Source of the DNA: Pseudomonas sp. 7P_10.2_Bac1
Lineage (GTDB): Bacteria; Pseudomonadota; Gammaproteobacteria; Pseudomonadales; Pseudomonadaceae
Assembly: GCF_025465935.1 (NCBI RefSeq)
Contig: NZ_JANLNV010000072.1
Coordinates: forward strand, 22,812-86,811
Length of the DNA stretch: 64,000 bases
Direction: 5' to 3'
Part shown: positions 8,903 through 17,647 of the stretch, in pieces
How the letters are laid out: each line of letters begins with the position of its first letter
Position numbering within the stretch: position 1 is the stretch's first letter
Notes under the pieces: generated by a model
What the model was told of the DNA's origin: nothing
What the model saw: the letters and a program-made list of their open reading frames with translations, nothing else
Databases searched by the model: none
Translations under genes and position numbers: made by a program

Positions 8903-10207
8903 GTGAATCCGGTCAAAGTAGGTATCTGTGGGCTCGGGACCGTCGGTGGCGGTACCTTTAACGTACTTAAGCGTAACGCCGAGGAGATTGCCCGTCGTGC
9001 CGGGCGTGGCATCCAGGTTGCGCAAATTGCTCTGCGTACGCCAAACCCTCAGTGCGACATTACCGGTACCCCCATTACCAACGATGTTTTCGCTGTTGCC
9101 ACCAACCCTGAAATTGACATCGTTATCGAGTTGATTGGTGGTTACACCATCGCCCGTGAACTGGTGCTCAAAGCCATTGAAAACGGAAAGCACGTGGTCA
9201 CCGCCAACAAGGCGCTGATTGCTGTGCACGGTAACGAGATCTTCGCCAAGGCCCAGGAAAAGGGCGTGATCGTGGCGTTCGAAGCCGCTGTTGCAGGCGG
9301 TATCCCGGTGATCAAGGCCATTCGTGAAGGCCTGTCGGCCAACCGTATCAACTGGGTAGCGGGCATCATCAACGGCACCGGTAACTTTATCCTCACCGAA
9401 ATGCGCGAGAAGGGCCGTACGTTTGAAGACGTGCTGGCTGAAGCGCAAGCCCTGGGCTATGCCGAAGCCGACCCGACCTTCGACGTTGAAGGTATCGATG
9501 CAGCTCACAAACTGACGATTCTGGCGTCGATCGCCTTCGGTATTCCTTTGCAATTCGACAAGGCCTACACCGAAGGCATCACGAAGCTGACCACCGCTGA
9601 CGTGAACTACGCCGAAGCCCTGGGCTATCGCATCAAGCACCTGGGTGTTGCACGCAGCACGGCTAGCGGCATTGAGTTGCGGGTGCACCCGACCCTGATC
9701 CCGGCTGACCGTCTGATCGCCAACGTCAATGGCGTGATGAACGCTGTGATGGTCAATGGCGATGCAGCAGGTTCAACTCTGTTCTACGGTGCTGGCGCCG
9801 GCATGGAACCGACAGCGTCCTCGGTGGTTGCTGACCTGGTCGACGTAGTTCGGGCCATGACCTCCGACCCTGAAAACCGCGTCCCGCACCTGGCCTTCCA
9901 GCCGGACTCGCTGTCGGCTCACCCGATCCTGCCGATCGAGGCCTGTGAAAGTGCTTATTACCTGCGCATCCAGGCCAAGGACCATCCGGGCGTCCTGGCT
10001 CAAGTGGCCAGCATCCTGTCGGAGCGCGGTATCAACATCGAGTCGATCATGCAGAAAGAAGCCGAAGAGCATGACGGTCTGGTGCCAATGATTTTGCTGA
10101 CTCACCGTGTTATCGAGCAGCACATCAATGACGCCATCACTGCGCTTGAAGCGTTGCAAGGCGTTGTGGGTCCAGTCGTTCGCATCCGCGTAGAAAGTCT
10201 TAATTAA
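8903..10207 (+). CDS. hom: Homoserine dehydrogenase
   Basis: 434 aa from a GTG start (VNPVKVGICGLGTVGGGTF) preceded by GGGGAG. It reduces aspartate semialdehyde to homoserine, the branch to threonine and methionine. Visible are the NAD(P)-binding GLGTVGGG loop, the catalytic-domain stretch AAVAGGIPVIKAIREGL with NGTGNFILTEM, EADPTFDVEGIDAAHK, and a C-terminal ACT domain (about 355-434, HPGVLAQVASILSERGINIESIMQ) that usually mediates threonine feedback. Its leader holds two tandem hairpins. thrC follows after a 107-base spacer, probably in the same operon. Confidence 0.97.
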   Translation: MNPVKVGICGLGTVGGGTFNVLKRNAEEIARRAGRGIQVAQIALRTPNPQCDITGTPITNDVFAVATNPEIDIVIELIGGYTIARELVLKAIENGKHVVTANKALIAVHGNEIFAKAQEKGVIVAFEAAVAGGIPVIKAIREGLSANRINWVAGIINGTGNFILTEMREKGRTFEDVLAEAQALGYAEADPTFDVEGIDAAHKLTILASIAFGIPLQFDKAYTEGITKLTTADVNYAEALGYRIKHLGVARSTASGIELRVHPTLIPADRLIANVNGVMNAVMVNGDAAGSTLFYGAGAGMEPTASSVVADLVDVVRAMTSDPENRVPHLAFQPDSLSAHPILPIEACESAYYLRIQAKDHPGVLAQVASILSERGINIESIMQKEAEEHDGLVPMILLTHRVIEQHINDAITALEALQGVVGPVVRIRVESLN

Positions 10208-10214
10208 TGAAGCA

Positions 10215-10293
10215 GCGGCAAGCTTCACGCGCAAACTGCAAGTCAAAAGCCACTCTGCCTTTACTTGCCGCTTGCCACTGAACGGCTTGCCGC
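10215..10293 (+). repeat. Small inverted-repeat spacer between hom and thrC
   Basis: GCGGCAAG (10215-10222) can pair with either of two CTTGCCGC copies (10264-10271 and 10286-10293), giving alternative stem-loops in the hom-thrC mRNA. It resembles the short degenerate repeats scattered between Pseudomonas genes; no coding potential seen. Confidence 0.5.
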
Positions 10294-10314
10294 TCAAACC
10301 GAAGGTTTGCACCC

Positions 10315-11724
10315 ATGCGCTATATCAGCACCCGTGGCCAGGCACCGGCCCTGAATTTTGAAGATGTCCTGTTGGCCGGTCTGGCCAGCGATGGCGGTTT
10401 GTATGTGCCAGAAAACCTGCCGCGCTTCACCCAAGAAGAAATCGCTTCCTGGGCAGGCCTGCCGTATCACGAGTTGGCATTCCGGGTGATGCGCCCGTTT
10501 GTCACTGGCAGCATTCCCGATACCGATTTCAAAAAGATCCTGGAAGAAACCTACGGCGCTTTTGCCCACAATGCGGTAGCACCGCTGCGTCAGCTCAATG
10601 GCAACGAGTGGGTGCTTGAGCTGTTCCACGGCCCAACGCTGGCGTTCAAGGACTTTGCCCTGCAGTTGCTGGGGCGTCTGCTGGACTACGTACTGGCCAA
10701 GCGTGGCGAGCGTGTGGTCATCGTGGGGGCTACGTCGGGCGATACCGGCTCGGCTGCCATCGAAGGCTGCAAACACTGTGAGAACGTAGATATTTTCATC
10801 CTGCATCCGAACAACCGGGTGTCGGAAGTACAACGTCGGCAAATGACCACGCTGTTTGGCGACAACATCCACAACCTCGCTATCGAAGGCAACTTCGATG
10901 ACTGCCAGGAAATGGTCAAGGCCAGCTTCGCCGACCAAGGTTTCCTCAAGGGCACGCGTCTGGTAGCCGTGAACTCGATCAACTGGGCGCGGATCATGGC
11001 CCAGATCGTTTACTACTTCCATGCCGCCCTGCAACTGGGTGGGCCGCATCGTTCGGTGTCGTTCTCGGTGCCAACCGGCAACTTCGGCGATATTTTCGCA
11101 GGCTACCTGGCGCGCAACATGGGCTTGCCGGTCAATCAGTTGATCGTTGCCACCAACCGTAACGACATCCTGCACCGCTTCATGAGCGGCAACCAGTACG
11201 CCAAGGAAACCCTGCACGCGACCCTGTCGCCGTCCATGGACATCATGGTTTCTTCCAACTTCGAACGTCTGCTGTTCGACCTGCACGGTCGCAATGGCGC
11301 AGCGGTTGCGGGGTTGATGGACTCGTTCAAGCAAACCGGCACCTTCAGTGTTGAAGATGATCGCTGGACCGAAGCACGTCGCCTGTTCGATTCGCTGGCT
11401 GTCAACGACGAGCAAACGTGTGAAACCATTGCCCAGGTGTTTGCCCAAACCGGCGAGGTACTGGACCCGCACACTGCCATCGGCGTGAAAGCTGCTCGTG
11501 AGTGCCGTCGCAGCCTTGATATTCCAATGGTCATCCTTGGGACAGCGCATCCGGTCAAGTTCCCTGAGGCCGTTGAAAAAGCTGGCGTAGGAAAAGCTCT
11601 CGAGCTGCCTGCTCACCTTTCGGATTTGTTCGCACGAGAGGAGCGTTACACCGTTTTGGCCAATGATCTCAAGGCCGTGCAGGCCTTTGTCAGCCAGCAT
11701 GGCAATCGTGGGAAAGCCCTTTAA
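10315..11724 (+). CDS. thrC: Threonine synthase
   Basis: 469 aa. PLP enzyme converting O-phosphohomoserine to threonine. The cofactor lysine is Lys112 in LAFKDFALQLLG; GATSGDTGSAAIEG, SINWARIMAQ and PTGNFGDIFAGY are the phosphate- and substrate-binding segments of the long (E. coli-type) form. The N-terminus MRYISTRGQAPALNFEDVLLAGLASDGGLYVP is the family signature. It follows hom and ends in a strong intrinsic terminator, so hom-thrC forms a unit. Confidence 0.97.
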   Translation: MRYISTRGQAPALNFEDVLLAGLASDGGLYVPENLPRFTQEEIASWAGLPYHELAFRVMRPFVTGSIPDTDFKKILEETYGAFAHNAVAPLRQLNGNEWVLELFHGPTLAFKDFALQLLGRLLDYVLAKRGERVVIVGATSGDTGSAAIEGCKHCENVDIFILHPNNRVSEVQRRQMTTLFGDNIHNLAIEGNFDDCQEMVKASFADQGFLKGTRLVAVNSINWARIMAQIVYYFHAALQLGGPHRSVSFSVPTGNFGDIFAGYLARNMGLPVNQLIVATNRNDILHRFMSGNQYAKETLHATLSPSMDIMVSSNFERLLFDLHGRNGAAVAGLMDSFKQTGTFSVEDDRWTEARRLFDSLAVNDEQTCETIAQVFAQTGEVLDPHTAIGVKAARECRRSLDIPMVILGTAHPVKFPEAVEKAGVGKALELPAHLSDLFAREERYTVLANDLKAVQAFVSQHGNRGKAL

Positions 11725-11747
11725 AGGTCTTTTTCTTACGTACTTTT

Positions 11748-11773
11748 AAGCCCGTCATCTGACGGGCTTTTTT
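11748..11773 (+). terminator. Intrinsic terminator of hom-thrC
   Basis: AAGCCCGTC-ATCT-GACGGGCTT followed by a T-run, 24 bases past the thrC stop. Confidence 0.93.
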
Positions 11774-11843
11774 GTGGGTGCGTGGCACACTTGCTCCGTT
11801 TTCGCCTCCTTATGCTGGCGAGTAGTCGGTCAAGGAGACTGTC

Positions 11844-13973
11844 ATGCCACGTTTTGTCCGCGTGCTGAAATCATGGATGTTGCTGGCGCTTTTCATCGCC
11901 CCGATGAGTCTCAACACCTGTGTCCAGGCTGCCCAGGGCCTACCGTTCAAGCTGCCGCAAAGCTTTGTCGAGCTCAAACCGCTCACGCTTGATCAAGAGC
12001 AACGGCAATGGCTGGAGGAGCGCGGGCGGTTGCGCGTAGGTATCTCGATTGCCGATTACGCCCCCATGGACATTGCGAGCGAACGCAACCGCTATCAGGG
12101 TATCAGCGCCGATTACCTGAGCCTTGTGCGCGACAAACTGGGGGCCAAGATCGAAGTGCTGGGCTTCAGCAAACGAGATCAGGCAGTGGCAGCGCTGCTC
12201 GCGGGCAAAATCGACATTCTGACCAGCGCGACCGGTTACGAGCGCGGTATAGAGGGGCTACTGTTTTCGACCGACTACATGACGGATCGCTCGGTGATGG
12301 TCGGCAAAGACGATGCAGCGCCAGAGGGGAGCTGGGACGGCAAGAAAATCGGCTTTCTCGACGGCGAAGTCGATGCGCACGTTGCCGATGCGTTTTACCC
12401 ACGCAGTGAAATCCTCCTGACGCCCACCTTGCACAGTGCCCTCGAAGCGCTCGATGAGGGCGATATTGATGCATTGATTGCCCATGAAATGATGGTCCGG
12501 GCCTTCAAGACCCTGCGGCCTTACTCGAGTCTGCGTATTTTGGGGCAGAGTGCCTTGCCGGAGTCGGGCTTCGCCTTTGCGGTACGCCGTGCTGATCCTC
12601 AGTTGCAGGCCTTGATTGAGCACGCTTTGAGCAGTCTGGATGACTCCATGAATCAGGTGATCCTTTCGCGCTGGACCACAGGGCTGGCCGACGGTATTGG
12701 CCAACAGCGCATTAAGCTACTGCCTCGGGAACAAGCCTGGATCAAGCAGAACCCGGTGGTCATCGTCGCCTCGCAGCAATACCCGCCGTATATCTTCAAA
12801 AACGGTGAAAAACGCTGGGAAGGATTGAACGCCGATATCCTGGCCCGTATTTCTCGCATGACCGGGCTGCAGTTTGTCCATGAGGAAAGCCCGTCAACGG
12901 CGCGAACCCTGGAGATGATCAAAAGCGGCAAGGCGCAAATGAACACAACCTTATCCAAGAATGCCGAGCGCAAGTCATTTCTCAACTTTACCTACTCCTA
13001 TGGAGGCGCTCCCTGGGTCTTCGTGGTACGCAGCAATGACTATCGCCTGAGCTCCCTCGACCAGCTTGCGGGCAAGGTGCTGGCCCTGCCAGCTCGGCAT
13101 GCACTGGAATCCATGGTGCGCAGCGACTACCCAGAGATCATTGTGCGCAATGTCGAGAACTACGTGCAGGCACGTGAACTGGTTGAGCAAGGGGAGGCGA
13201 CTGCCACGATCCAGAACGAAATTCAGGCTTATCTACATACGGCCAGGCGCTTGAAAGTGGGGCGAAGCGTCGATGGTCGCTGGTCCACGGACAACTTTAG
13301 TGTCTCGGACCAGTTCCCGGAGCTGCTCGACATACTGAACAAGGGGCTGGAGGCCATCCCCATGGCCGACATGCAGGCGCTGCGCCAAAAGTGGCTGCAT
13401 GAGCTCAGTAAAATGCCAGCCGAGACACACACGGCCATTTCCCCGTGGGCCTACGTGGGCCTGGCGGGCGGCATGGGCCTGGCGGGCGTGCTGGTGATAT
13501 GGAACCGGCGGCTGGCCAGCCGGTTGCGGCATGGACGCTTGGTTGAGGGCGCATTGAACGCTCAATTGGCGTTTGGGCAACGCTACTTTGATGCGATTCC
13601 ACATCCTGTTTTTGTGAAGGGGCTGGGAGGGCAAATCATCACGTGCAACCGCACCTACGAAGATTTTTTTTCGACCCGACTCGAACTGATCCATGGGCGT
13701 GTCATGACTGAAGCCGCATTTTTATCCGATCAAACCACTGAGCAGCTTCAAGGGGAACTCCTGCAAGTTCTTCGCAATAGAAAGCCTTATTACCAGAAGC
13801 GTAACCAAGCGTTTAAAACAGCCAGTGGTGAAATCTATTGCTGGATGGTGCCGTTTTACTCTGATTCGGGGCATTTGGCAGGTGTGGTCGGAGGCTGGTC
13901 TGACCTGTCAAAAGAGAAAAAATGGGAGTCAGTGAGTAGCGTTTCCACGCCGGGTATGTCCAGTCGTCACTGA
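11844..13973 (+). CDS. BvgS/EvgS-like membrane sensor without kinase domain
   Basis: 709 aa. A signal sequence (about 1-32) leads to two tandem periplasmic solute-binding (Venus-flytrap) domains: the first about 60-275 (RLRVGISIADYAPMD), the second about 290-525 (VIVASQQYPPYIF). One membrane helix (about 534-553, YVGLAGGMGLAGVLVIW) and a cytoplasmic PAS domain (about 575-690, FDAIPHPVFVKG, ending GGWSDLSKEKKW) follow. In BvgS and EvgS a histidine kinase, receiver and HPt come next; here the protein stops 20 residues later, and no kinase motif (H box, N box) is found downstream in any frame before the next gene. It could be a truncated hybrid kinase or a ligand-binding decoy or partner. A lone receiver gene follows. 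Confidence 0.85.
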   Translation: MPRFVRVLKSWMLLALFIAPMSLNTCVQAAQGLPFKLPQSFVELKPLTLDQEQRQWLEERGRLRVGISIADYAPMDIASERNRYQGISADYLSLVRDKLGAKIEVLGFSKRDQAVAALLAGKIDILTSATGYERGIEGLLFSTDYMTDRSVMVGKDDAAPEGSWDGKKIGFLDGEVDAHVADAFYPRSEILLTPTLHSALEALDEGDIDALIAHEMMVRAFKTLRPYSSLRILGQSALPESGFAFAVRRADPQLQALIEHALSSLDDSMNQVILSRWTTGLADGIGQQRIKLLPREQAWIKQNPVVIVASQQYPPYIFKNGEKRWEGLNADILARISRMTGLQFVHEESPSTARTLEMIKSGKAQMNTTLSKNAERKSFLNFTYSYGGAPWVFVVRSNDYRLSSLDQLAGKVLALPARHALESMVRSDYPEIIVRNVENYVQARELVEQGEATATIQNEIQAYLHTARRLKVGRSVDGRWSTDNFSVSDQFPELLDILNKGLEAIPMADMQALRQKWLHELSKMPAETHTAISPWAYVGLAGGMGLAGVLVIWNRRLASRLRHGRLVEGALNAQLAFGQRYFDAIPHPVFVKGLGGQIITCNRTYEDFFSTRLELIHGRVMTEAAFLSDQTTEQLQGELLQVLRNRKPYYQKRNQAFKTASGEIYCWMVPFYSDSGHLAGVVGGWSDLSKEKKWESVSSVSTPGMSSRH

Positions 13974-14074
13974 CTCTGGCGTTTTGATAAGGCCGTTGTA
14001 ATGTGCGAAGCCCGCTTTCTAGCGCAGGGATGGCTGCCACGCAGTGCTTGGTGTTGTCGTTGCCTACATCAATT

Positions 14075-14088
14075 TAGGATTATTCCTA
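14075..14088 (+). promoter_or_regulatory. RcsAB-box-like palindrome upstream of the receiver gene
   Basis: TAGGATTATTCCTA has arms TAGGA/TCCTA and differs from the enterobacterial RcsAB-box consensus (TAAGAATATTCCTA) at 2 of 14 positions. It lies 74 bases before the receiver gene and 100 bases after the truncated sensor. Possible site for a NarL/FixJ-type regulator of the BvgA/EvgA/RcsB class; not proven. Confidence 0.4.
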
Positions 14089-14161
14089 TGTCGATTTTTA
14101 TGCAATCGCACTAAAGTCAGTCCCCTTGCCGATACTGTGCGCACTCATTTCAAGGCCCTTT

Positions 14162-14569
14162 ATGCGCTCATTGAAAGTTCTGATTCTCGAAGACAACCCT
14201 TTTCAGTTGATGGTGTTGCACCAGATGTTAAATGCCTTCCGCGTTTTTGACGTGTTGGCTGCCGAGAGTGTTGAGTCTGCCCGTTGTTCATTGGCCAAGT
14301 GCGAGGGCATTGATCTGGCCATTTGTGATCTTTACCTCGAAGGTTTGTCCGGGCTGGAGTTGATACGCGAGCTGGCGGTCAAGCGCGAGGCCCAGGCGCT
14401 GATTATTCTCAGTTGTGCCGCGCCCCACGTCATAGAAAGTGCAGTCAGTACGGCACGCGAGGAAGGTCTGGAAGTGTTGGGGTATTTGCCCAAACCCGTT
14501 ACGGTCAACGGCCTGGGACAGTTACTGGAGGCTTACCGCTCGCGGGCGACGGCATTAAATCAAAATTGA
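14162..14569 (+). CDS. Stand-alone response-regulator receiver protein
   Basis: 135 aa from the ATG at 14162 (MRSLKVLILEDNPFQLMVLHQML); an upstream in-frame start is less likely. A single CheY-like domain: acidic pair in ILEDN, phospho-acceptor Asp in AICDLYLEGLSGLEL, the Thr/Ser position in ILSCAA and the conserved lysine in YLPKPVT. No output domain follows. In full BvgS-type systems a receiver of this kind controls or accepts phosphate from the sensor; since the adjacent sensor lacks its kinase, the donor here must be another kinase or none. Confidence 0.85.
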   Translation: MRSLKVLILEDNPFQLMVLHQMLNAFRVFDVLAAESVESARCSLAKCEGIDLAICDLYLEGLSGLELIRELAVKREAQALIILSCAAPHVIESAVSTAREEGLEVLGYLPKPVTVNGLGQLLEAYRSRATALNQN

Positions 14570-14682
14570 TTGCCCACCCCGGGAACCTTTGTCGTGTTCG
14601 CTGTGTCAGATTTTTTGTCAGCAAGAGCAAGTCTATTGCTCCGAGACTTGTCGCTTGCTGAGCAGGTCATCATGACCTTGTT

Positions 14683-14720
14683 AAACCCCGAGTTGTCTCC
14701 CCACTGCTCGGGGTTTTTTT
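14683..14720 (+). terminator. Intrinsic terminator between receiver and TIGR02285 genes
   Basis: AAACCCCGAG (14683-14692) pairs with CTCGGGGTTT (14707-14716), followed by further Ts; it can end transcripts from the plus side and, with its A-tract, possibly from the convergent gene. Confidence 0.88.
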
Positions 14721-14733
14721 TGTGCATTTTTTG

Positions 14734-15618
14734 TCAGTGGGCTGCCGGGGTTTGATCCGGGACTGGGGCATGGGCTTGGCCATCATCTGCCTGACTGGTC
14801 TGTGTCCAGTAGGCCTGAGCTGACGCCAATGAATCGCGCGGCAGATTACCCAGCACCTTATTGATGTCGGCAATGGCCTTTTGCCCTTTCGGGTTTTTTG
14901 TGCACCCTGCATAAATGGTCTGGTAGGCGGGGGCGCCCTCAACCGGATAAAACGCCAGATCTTTGGATGAAAGACCATGCTGTTTGGCCTTTGACTGTAT
15001 CTCGGGCCAGTACCCCAACAGTGCCGGCAAGCGGCCTACGTGCTGCATTTGTAAAAGGCTGCCGATGGCATCGTTGCCGTAATGAGTAAAGAGAGGGTTG
15101 GCCGGGCTTTTGGACAATTGATCATCAATCCAGACGCCGTAACTGCGTTTGGCGACCAGGCCGAGCTTGACCGACTGCGCTGCCAGCATCGCAGGTAGGT
15201 CGACAGTCTGATCGTGGACGAACGGCGCGATTAGCGGTTCATCCACGCGGCGAATGACCAGCCCATTACTGCGCAGACCGAGGATCGGGCTTGAATAGAC
15301 AATGCTCAGGGCGCGCGTGGGGTTCCAGACCAGCATCGGATCACAGGCCAGGTCGGGCCCTTCAAGCACTTGCAGGGCGCGCGCCCGGTTGACCCGCTGG
15401 ATGACGTGTTCGTACTGCGGCATGTTGGCGATTAAAACCGGCAGCAACTGATCAATGATGCCCTGATCCTTATACGGCCCATCGTGCACCGCCAGTGGCG
15501 GCAAGTCGCGCACCAGCCAGACGATTTTTTCAGCGGCCAGGGCGCCCGGCGCCGACAGAAGCATCGCCGCGATCATCAACCCTGCGCACATGCCTCGCCA
15601 TTTCCAGCGATCAGTCAT
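14734..15618 (-). CDS. Periplasmic solute-binding-like protein, TIGR02285 type
   Basis: 294 aa. A signal peptide (about 1-28, ending GALAA) precedes a solute-binding fold: VWLVRDLPPLAVHDG, GIIDQLLPVLIANMP, MLVWNPTRALSIVYSSPI and a C-terminal part with YAGCTKNPKGQKAIADINKVLG. Members of this family are common beside sensor proteins in Pseudomonas and lack ABC transporter partners; ligand and role are unknown. It has a good ribosome-binding site (GAAGGAG) and converges on the receiver gene, sharing the terminator region. Confidence 0.75.
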   Translation of the reverse strand: MTDRWKWRGMCAGLMIAAMLLSAPGALAAEKIVWLVRDLPPLAVHDGPYKDQGIIDQLLPVLIANMPQYEHVIQRVNRARALQVLEGPDLACDPMLVWNPTRALSIVYSSPILGLRSNGLVIRRVDEPLIAPFVHDQTVDLPAMLAAQSVKLGLVAKRSYGVWIDDQLSKSPANPLFTHYGNDAIGSLLQMQHVGRLPALLGYWPEIQSKAKQHGLSSKDLAFYPVEGAPAYQTIYAGCTKNPKGQKAIADINKVLGNLPRDSLASAQAYWTQTSQADDGQAHAPVPDQTPAAH

Positions 15619-15659
15619 TGGGCGGGTCTCCTTCGGCAGTCAAAAGAACGGATAAACGG

Positions 15660-16859
15660 TTAAATTGCGCCTGACTGCTTCAATTTAACGATGGCGCTGG
15701 TGTCGTAGCCTAAACCGCTCAAGACCTCCTCATTATGGGCGCCCAATTGCGGTCCAACCCATTGCGCCGAACCGGGGGTGTCTGACAGTCGGGGTACGAT
15801 GCCGGGCATTTTGAACGCTTTGCCGTCTGGCAGTTTGGCCTGCAAAAACATTTCGCGGGCTAAGAACTGTGGATCGTTGAACATGTCTTCTGCCGAGAAG
15901 ATACGGCTGGCCGGGACATCTGCCGTGTTCAGGTGCTCGAGCACGGTTTGAAGTGGCAGCGAGGCGACCCAGCGGTCAATCACGCCATACAGCTCGTCAC
16001 GGCGGGCATCCCGCCCGTCATTGCTGGCCAGTTGCGGGTCATTTGCCAAGTCTTCGCGGCCAATGATCAGCATGAAGCGTTTGAAAATGGCGTCCCCATT
16101 CGCGCCAATCTGTACGTGTTTGCCATCTTGGCTGGTGTGAATCGAAGAAGGCGTGATGCCCGGCATGATGTTGCCTGTGCGCTCGCGAATAAAACCGAAT
16201 ACATCGAACTCGGGCACCATGCTTTCCATCATCGCGAAAATGGCTTCGTACAGGGCCACATCCACCACTTGGCCCTGACCGCCATTCACCTCGCGATGAC
16301 GCAATGCCATCAACGCACCGATCACACCCCACAGCGCGGCAATCGAATCGCCAATCGAGATGCCGGTGCGCACAGGAGGCCGGTCTTCAAACCCGGTGAT
16401 GTAGCGCAGCCCGCCCATGGATTCACCGACCGCGCCAAAGCCCGGTTGATCCTTCATCGGCCCTGTCTGGCCAAAGCCAGACAAACGCACCATGACCAGT
16501 TTTGGATTCAGGGCATGCAGTACATCCCAGCCCAGACCGAGTTTTTCCAGGACGCCTGGGCGGAAATTTTCGATCAAGATGTCAGCTTCGGCCAGCAGTT
16601 GCTTGAGGATGTCCAGGCCATCCGGGTGCTTGAGGTTCAGCGTCAGGGACTTTTTGTTGCGTGCTTGAACGAACCACCACAGCGACGTCCCCTCGTACAG
16701 CTTGCGCCATTTTCGCAAAGGATCGCCGCCATCCGGTGACTCAACCTTGATCACATCGGCGCCGAACTCGGCGCAAATTCGCGATGCAAAAGGGCCAGCG
16801 ATCAGGGTACCCAGTTCGATAACCTTGAGGCCCGAAAGTGGTTTGTTGGCGAGCGACAT
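15660..16859 (-). CDS. CaiB/BaiF family (class III) CoA-transferase
   Basis: 399 aa. Family signatures are LSGLKVIELGTLIAGPFASRICAEFGADVIKVE at the N-terminus, ADILIENFRPGVLEKLGLGWD, RLSGFGQTGPMKDQPGFGAVGESMGG and the region TGISIGDSIAAL, whose Asp is the expected covalent catalytic residue. The enzyme moves CoA between carboxylic acids; the acid pair is not evident and no catabolic partner sits beside it. Its start is 41 bases upstream of a REP doublet; a single-gene unit is likely. Confidence 0.9.
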   Translation of the reverse strand: MSLANKPLSGLKVIELGTLIAGPFASRICAEFGADVIKVESPDGGDPLRKWRKLYEGTSLWWFVQARNKKSLTLNLKHPDGLDILKQLLAEADILIENFRPGVLEKLGLGWDVLHALNPKLVMVRLSGFGQTGPMKDQPGFGAVGESMGGLRYITGFEDRPPVRTGISIGDSIAALWGVIGALMALRHREVNGGQGQVVDVALYEAIFAMMESMVPEFDVFGFIRERTGNIMPGITPSSIHTSQDGKHVQIGANGDAIFKRFMLIIGREDLANDPQLASNDGRDARRDELYGVIDRWVASLPLQTVLEHLNTADVPASRIFSAEDMFNDPQFLAREMFLQAKLPDGKAFKMPGIVPRLSDTPGSAQWVGPQLGAHNEEVLSGLGYDTSAIVKLKQSGAI

Positions 16860-16920
16860 GCTGAGTCCTTGTGCTGAGCGAGCGAGAACAGCGTTTTAAC
16901 ATAGGTAGTGGCACTACGTC

Positions 16921-17009
16921 CTGTGGGAGCGGGCTTGCCCGCGATAACATCACCGCGGTGATTCAGATAGACGGCGTTGTTTGCATCGCGAGCAAGCCCG
17001 CCCCCACAG
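16921..17009. repeat. REP doublet, GCGGGCTTGCCCGCGAT type
   Basis: CTGTGGGAGCGGGCTTGCCC and its inverse (GAGCAAGCCCGCCCCCACAG) face each other across about 45 bases: the typical Pseudomonas repetitive extragenic palindrome pair. A second copy of the same type lies at 35033-35121. Confidence 0.9.
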
Positions 17010-17064
17010 AGCATGGACGGATCGGTTAGACTTGCCGTCTTTCTCCGTATCAAGAAGCCCGTTC

Positions 17065-17607
17065 ATGGCCCAGCCGTCCACGACCTACAAGTTTGAACTC
17101 AACCTCACCGATCTCGATCGTGGGGTCTATGAAACCGTTAAGCAAACCATTGCCCGCCACCCTTCCGAAACCGAAGAACGCATGGCCGTACGCCTTTTGG
17201 CTTACGCCCTTTGGTACAACGAGCAACTGTCTTTTGGCCGTGGTCTTTCAGATGTAGACGAACCAGCGCTGTGGGAAAAAAGCCTGGATGACCGTGTTCT
17301 GCACTGGATTGAAGTTGGTCAGCCCGACGCTGACCGCCTGACCTGGTGTTCGCGTCGTACCGAACGCACCAGCTTGCTGGCCTATGGCAGCTTGCGCGTC
17401 TGGGAAGGCAAAATCATTCCGGCCATCAAAAACCTGAAAAACGTCAATATTGCCGCCGTCCCGCAAGAGGTGCTGGAAACCTTGGCCCAGGACATGCCGC
17501 GCGTGATCAAGTGGGACGTGATGATCAGTGAAGGCACCGTGTTCGTCACCGACGACCGTGGCCAGCACGAAGTCCAGCTTCAGTGGCTGCAAGGCGAACG
17601 CGGTTAA
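17065..17607 (+). CDS. yaeQ: YaeQ family protein
   Basis: 180 aa from ATG 17065 (MAQPSTTYKFELNLTDLDRGVY); an upstream in-frame start would run into the REP doublet. Motifs ARHPSETEERMAVRLLAYALWY, DEPALWEKSLDDRVLHWIEVGQPDADRL match YaeQ, which has a PD-(D/E)XK nuclease-like fold; the family was first noted as a suppressor of rfaH loss, and its biochemical role is not settled. It precedes recJ by 40 bases, the same order as in other Pseudomonas, so the two are probably cotranscribed. Confidence 0.92.
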   Translation: MAQPSTTYKFELNLTDLDRGVYETVKQTIARHPSETEERMAVRLLAYALWYNEQLSFGRGLSDVDEPALWEKSLDDRVLHWIEVGQPDADRLTWCSRRTERTSLLAYGSLRVWEGKIIPAIKNLKNVNIAAVPQEVLETLAQDMPRVIKWDVMISEGTVFVTDDRGQHEVQLQWLQGERG

Positions 17608-17647
17608 TTCACTCGGCTCAACACTTTAAGAGAACGTCCCCCCGGTT

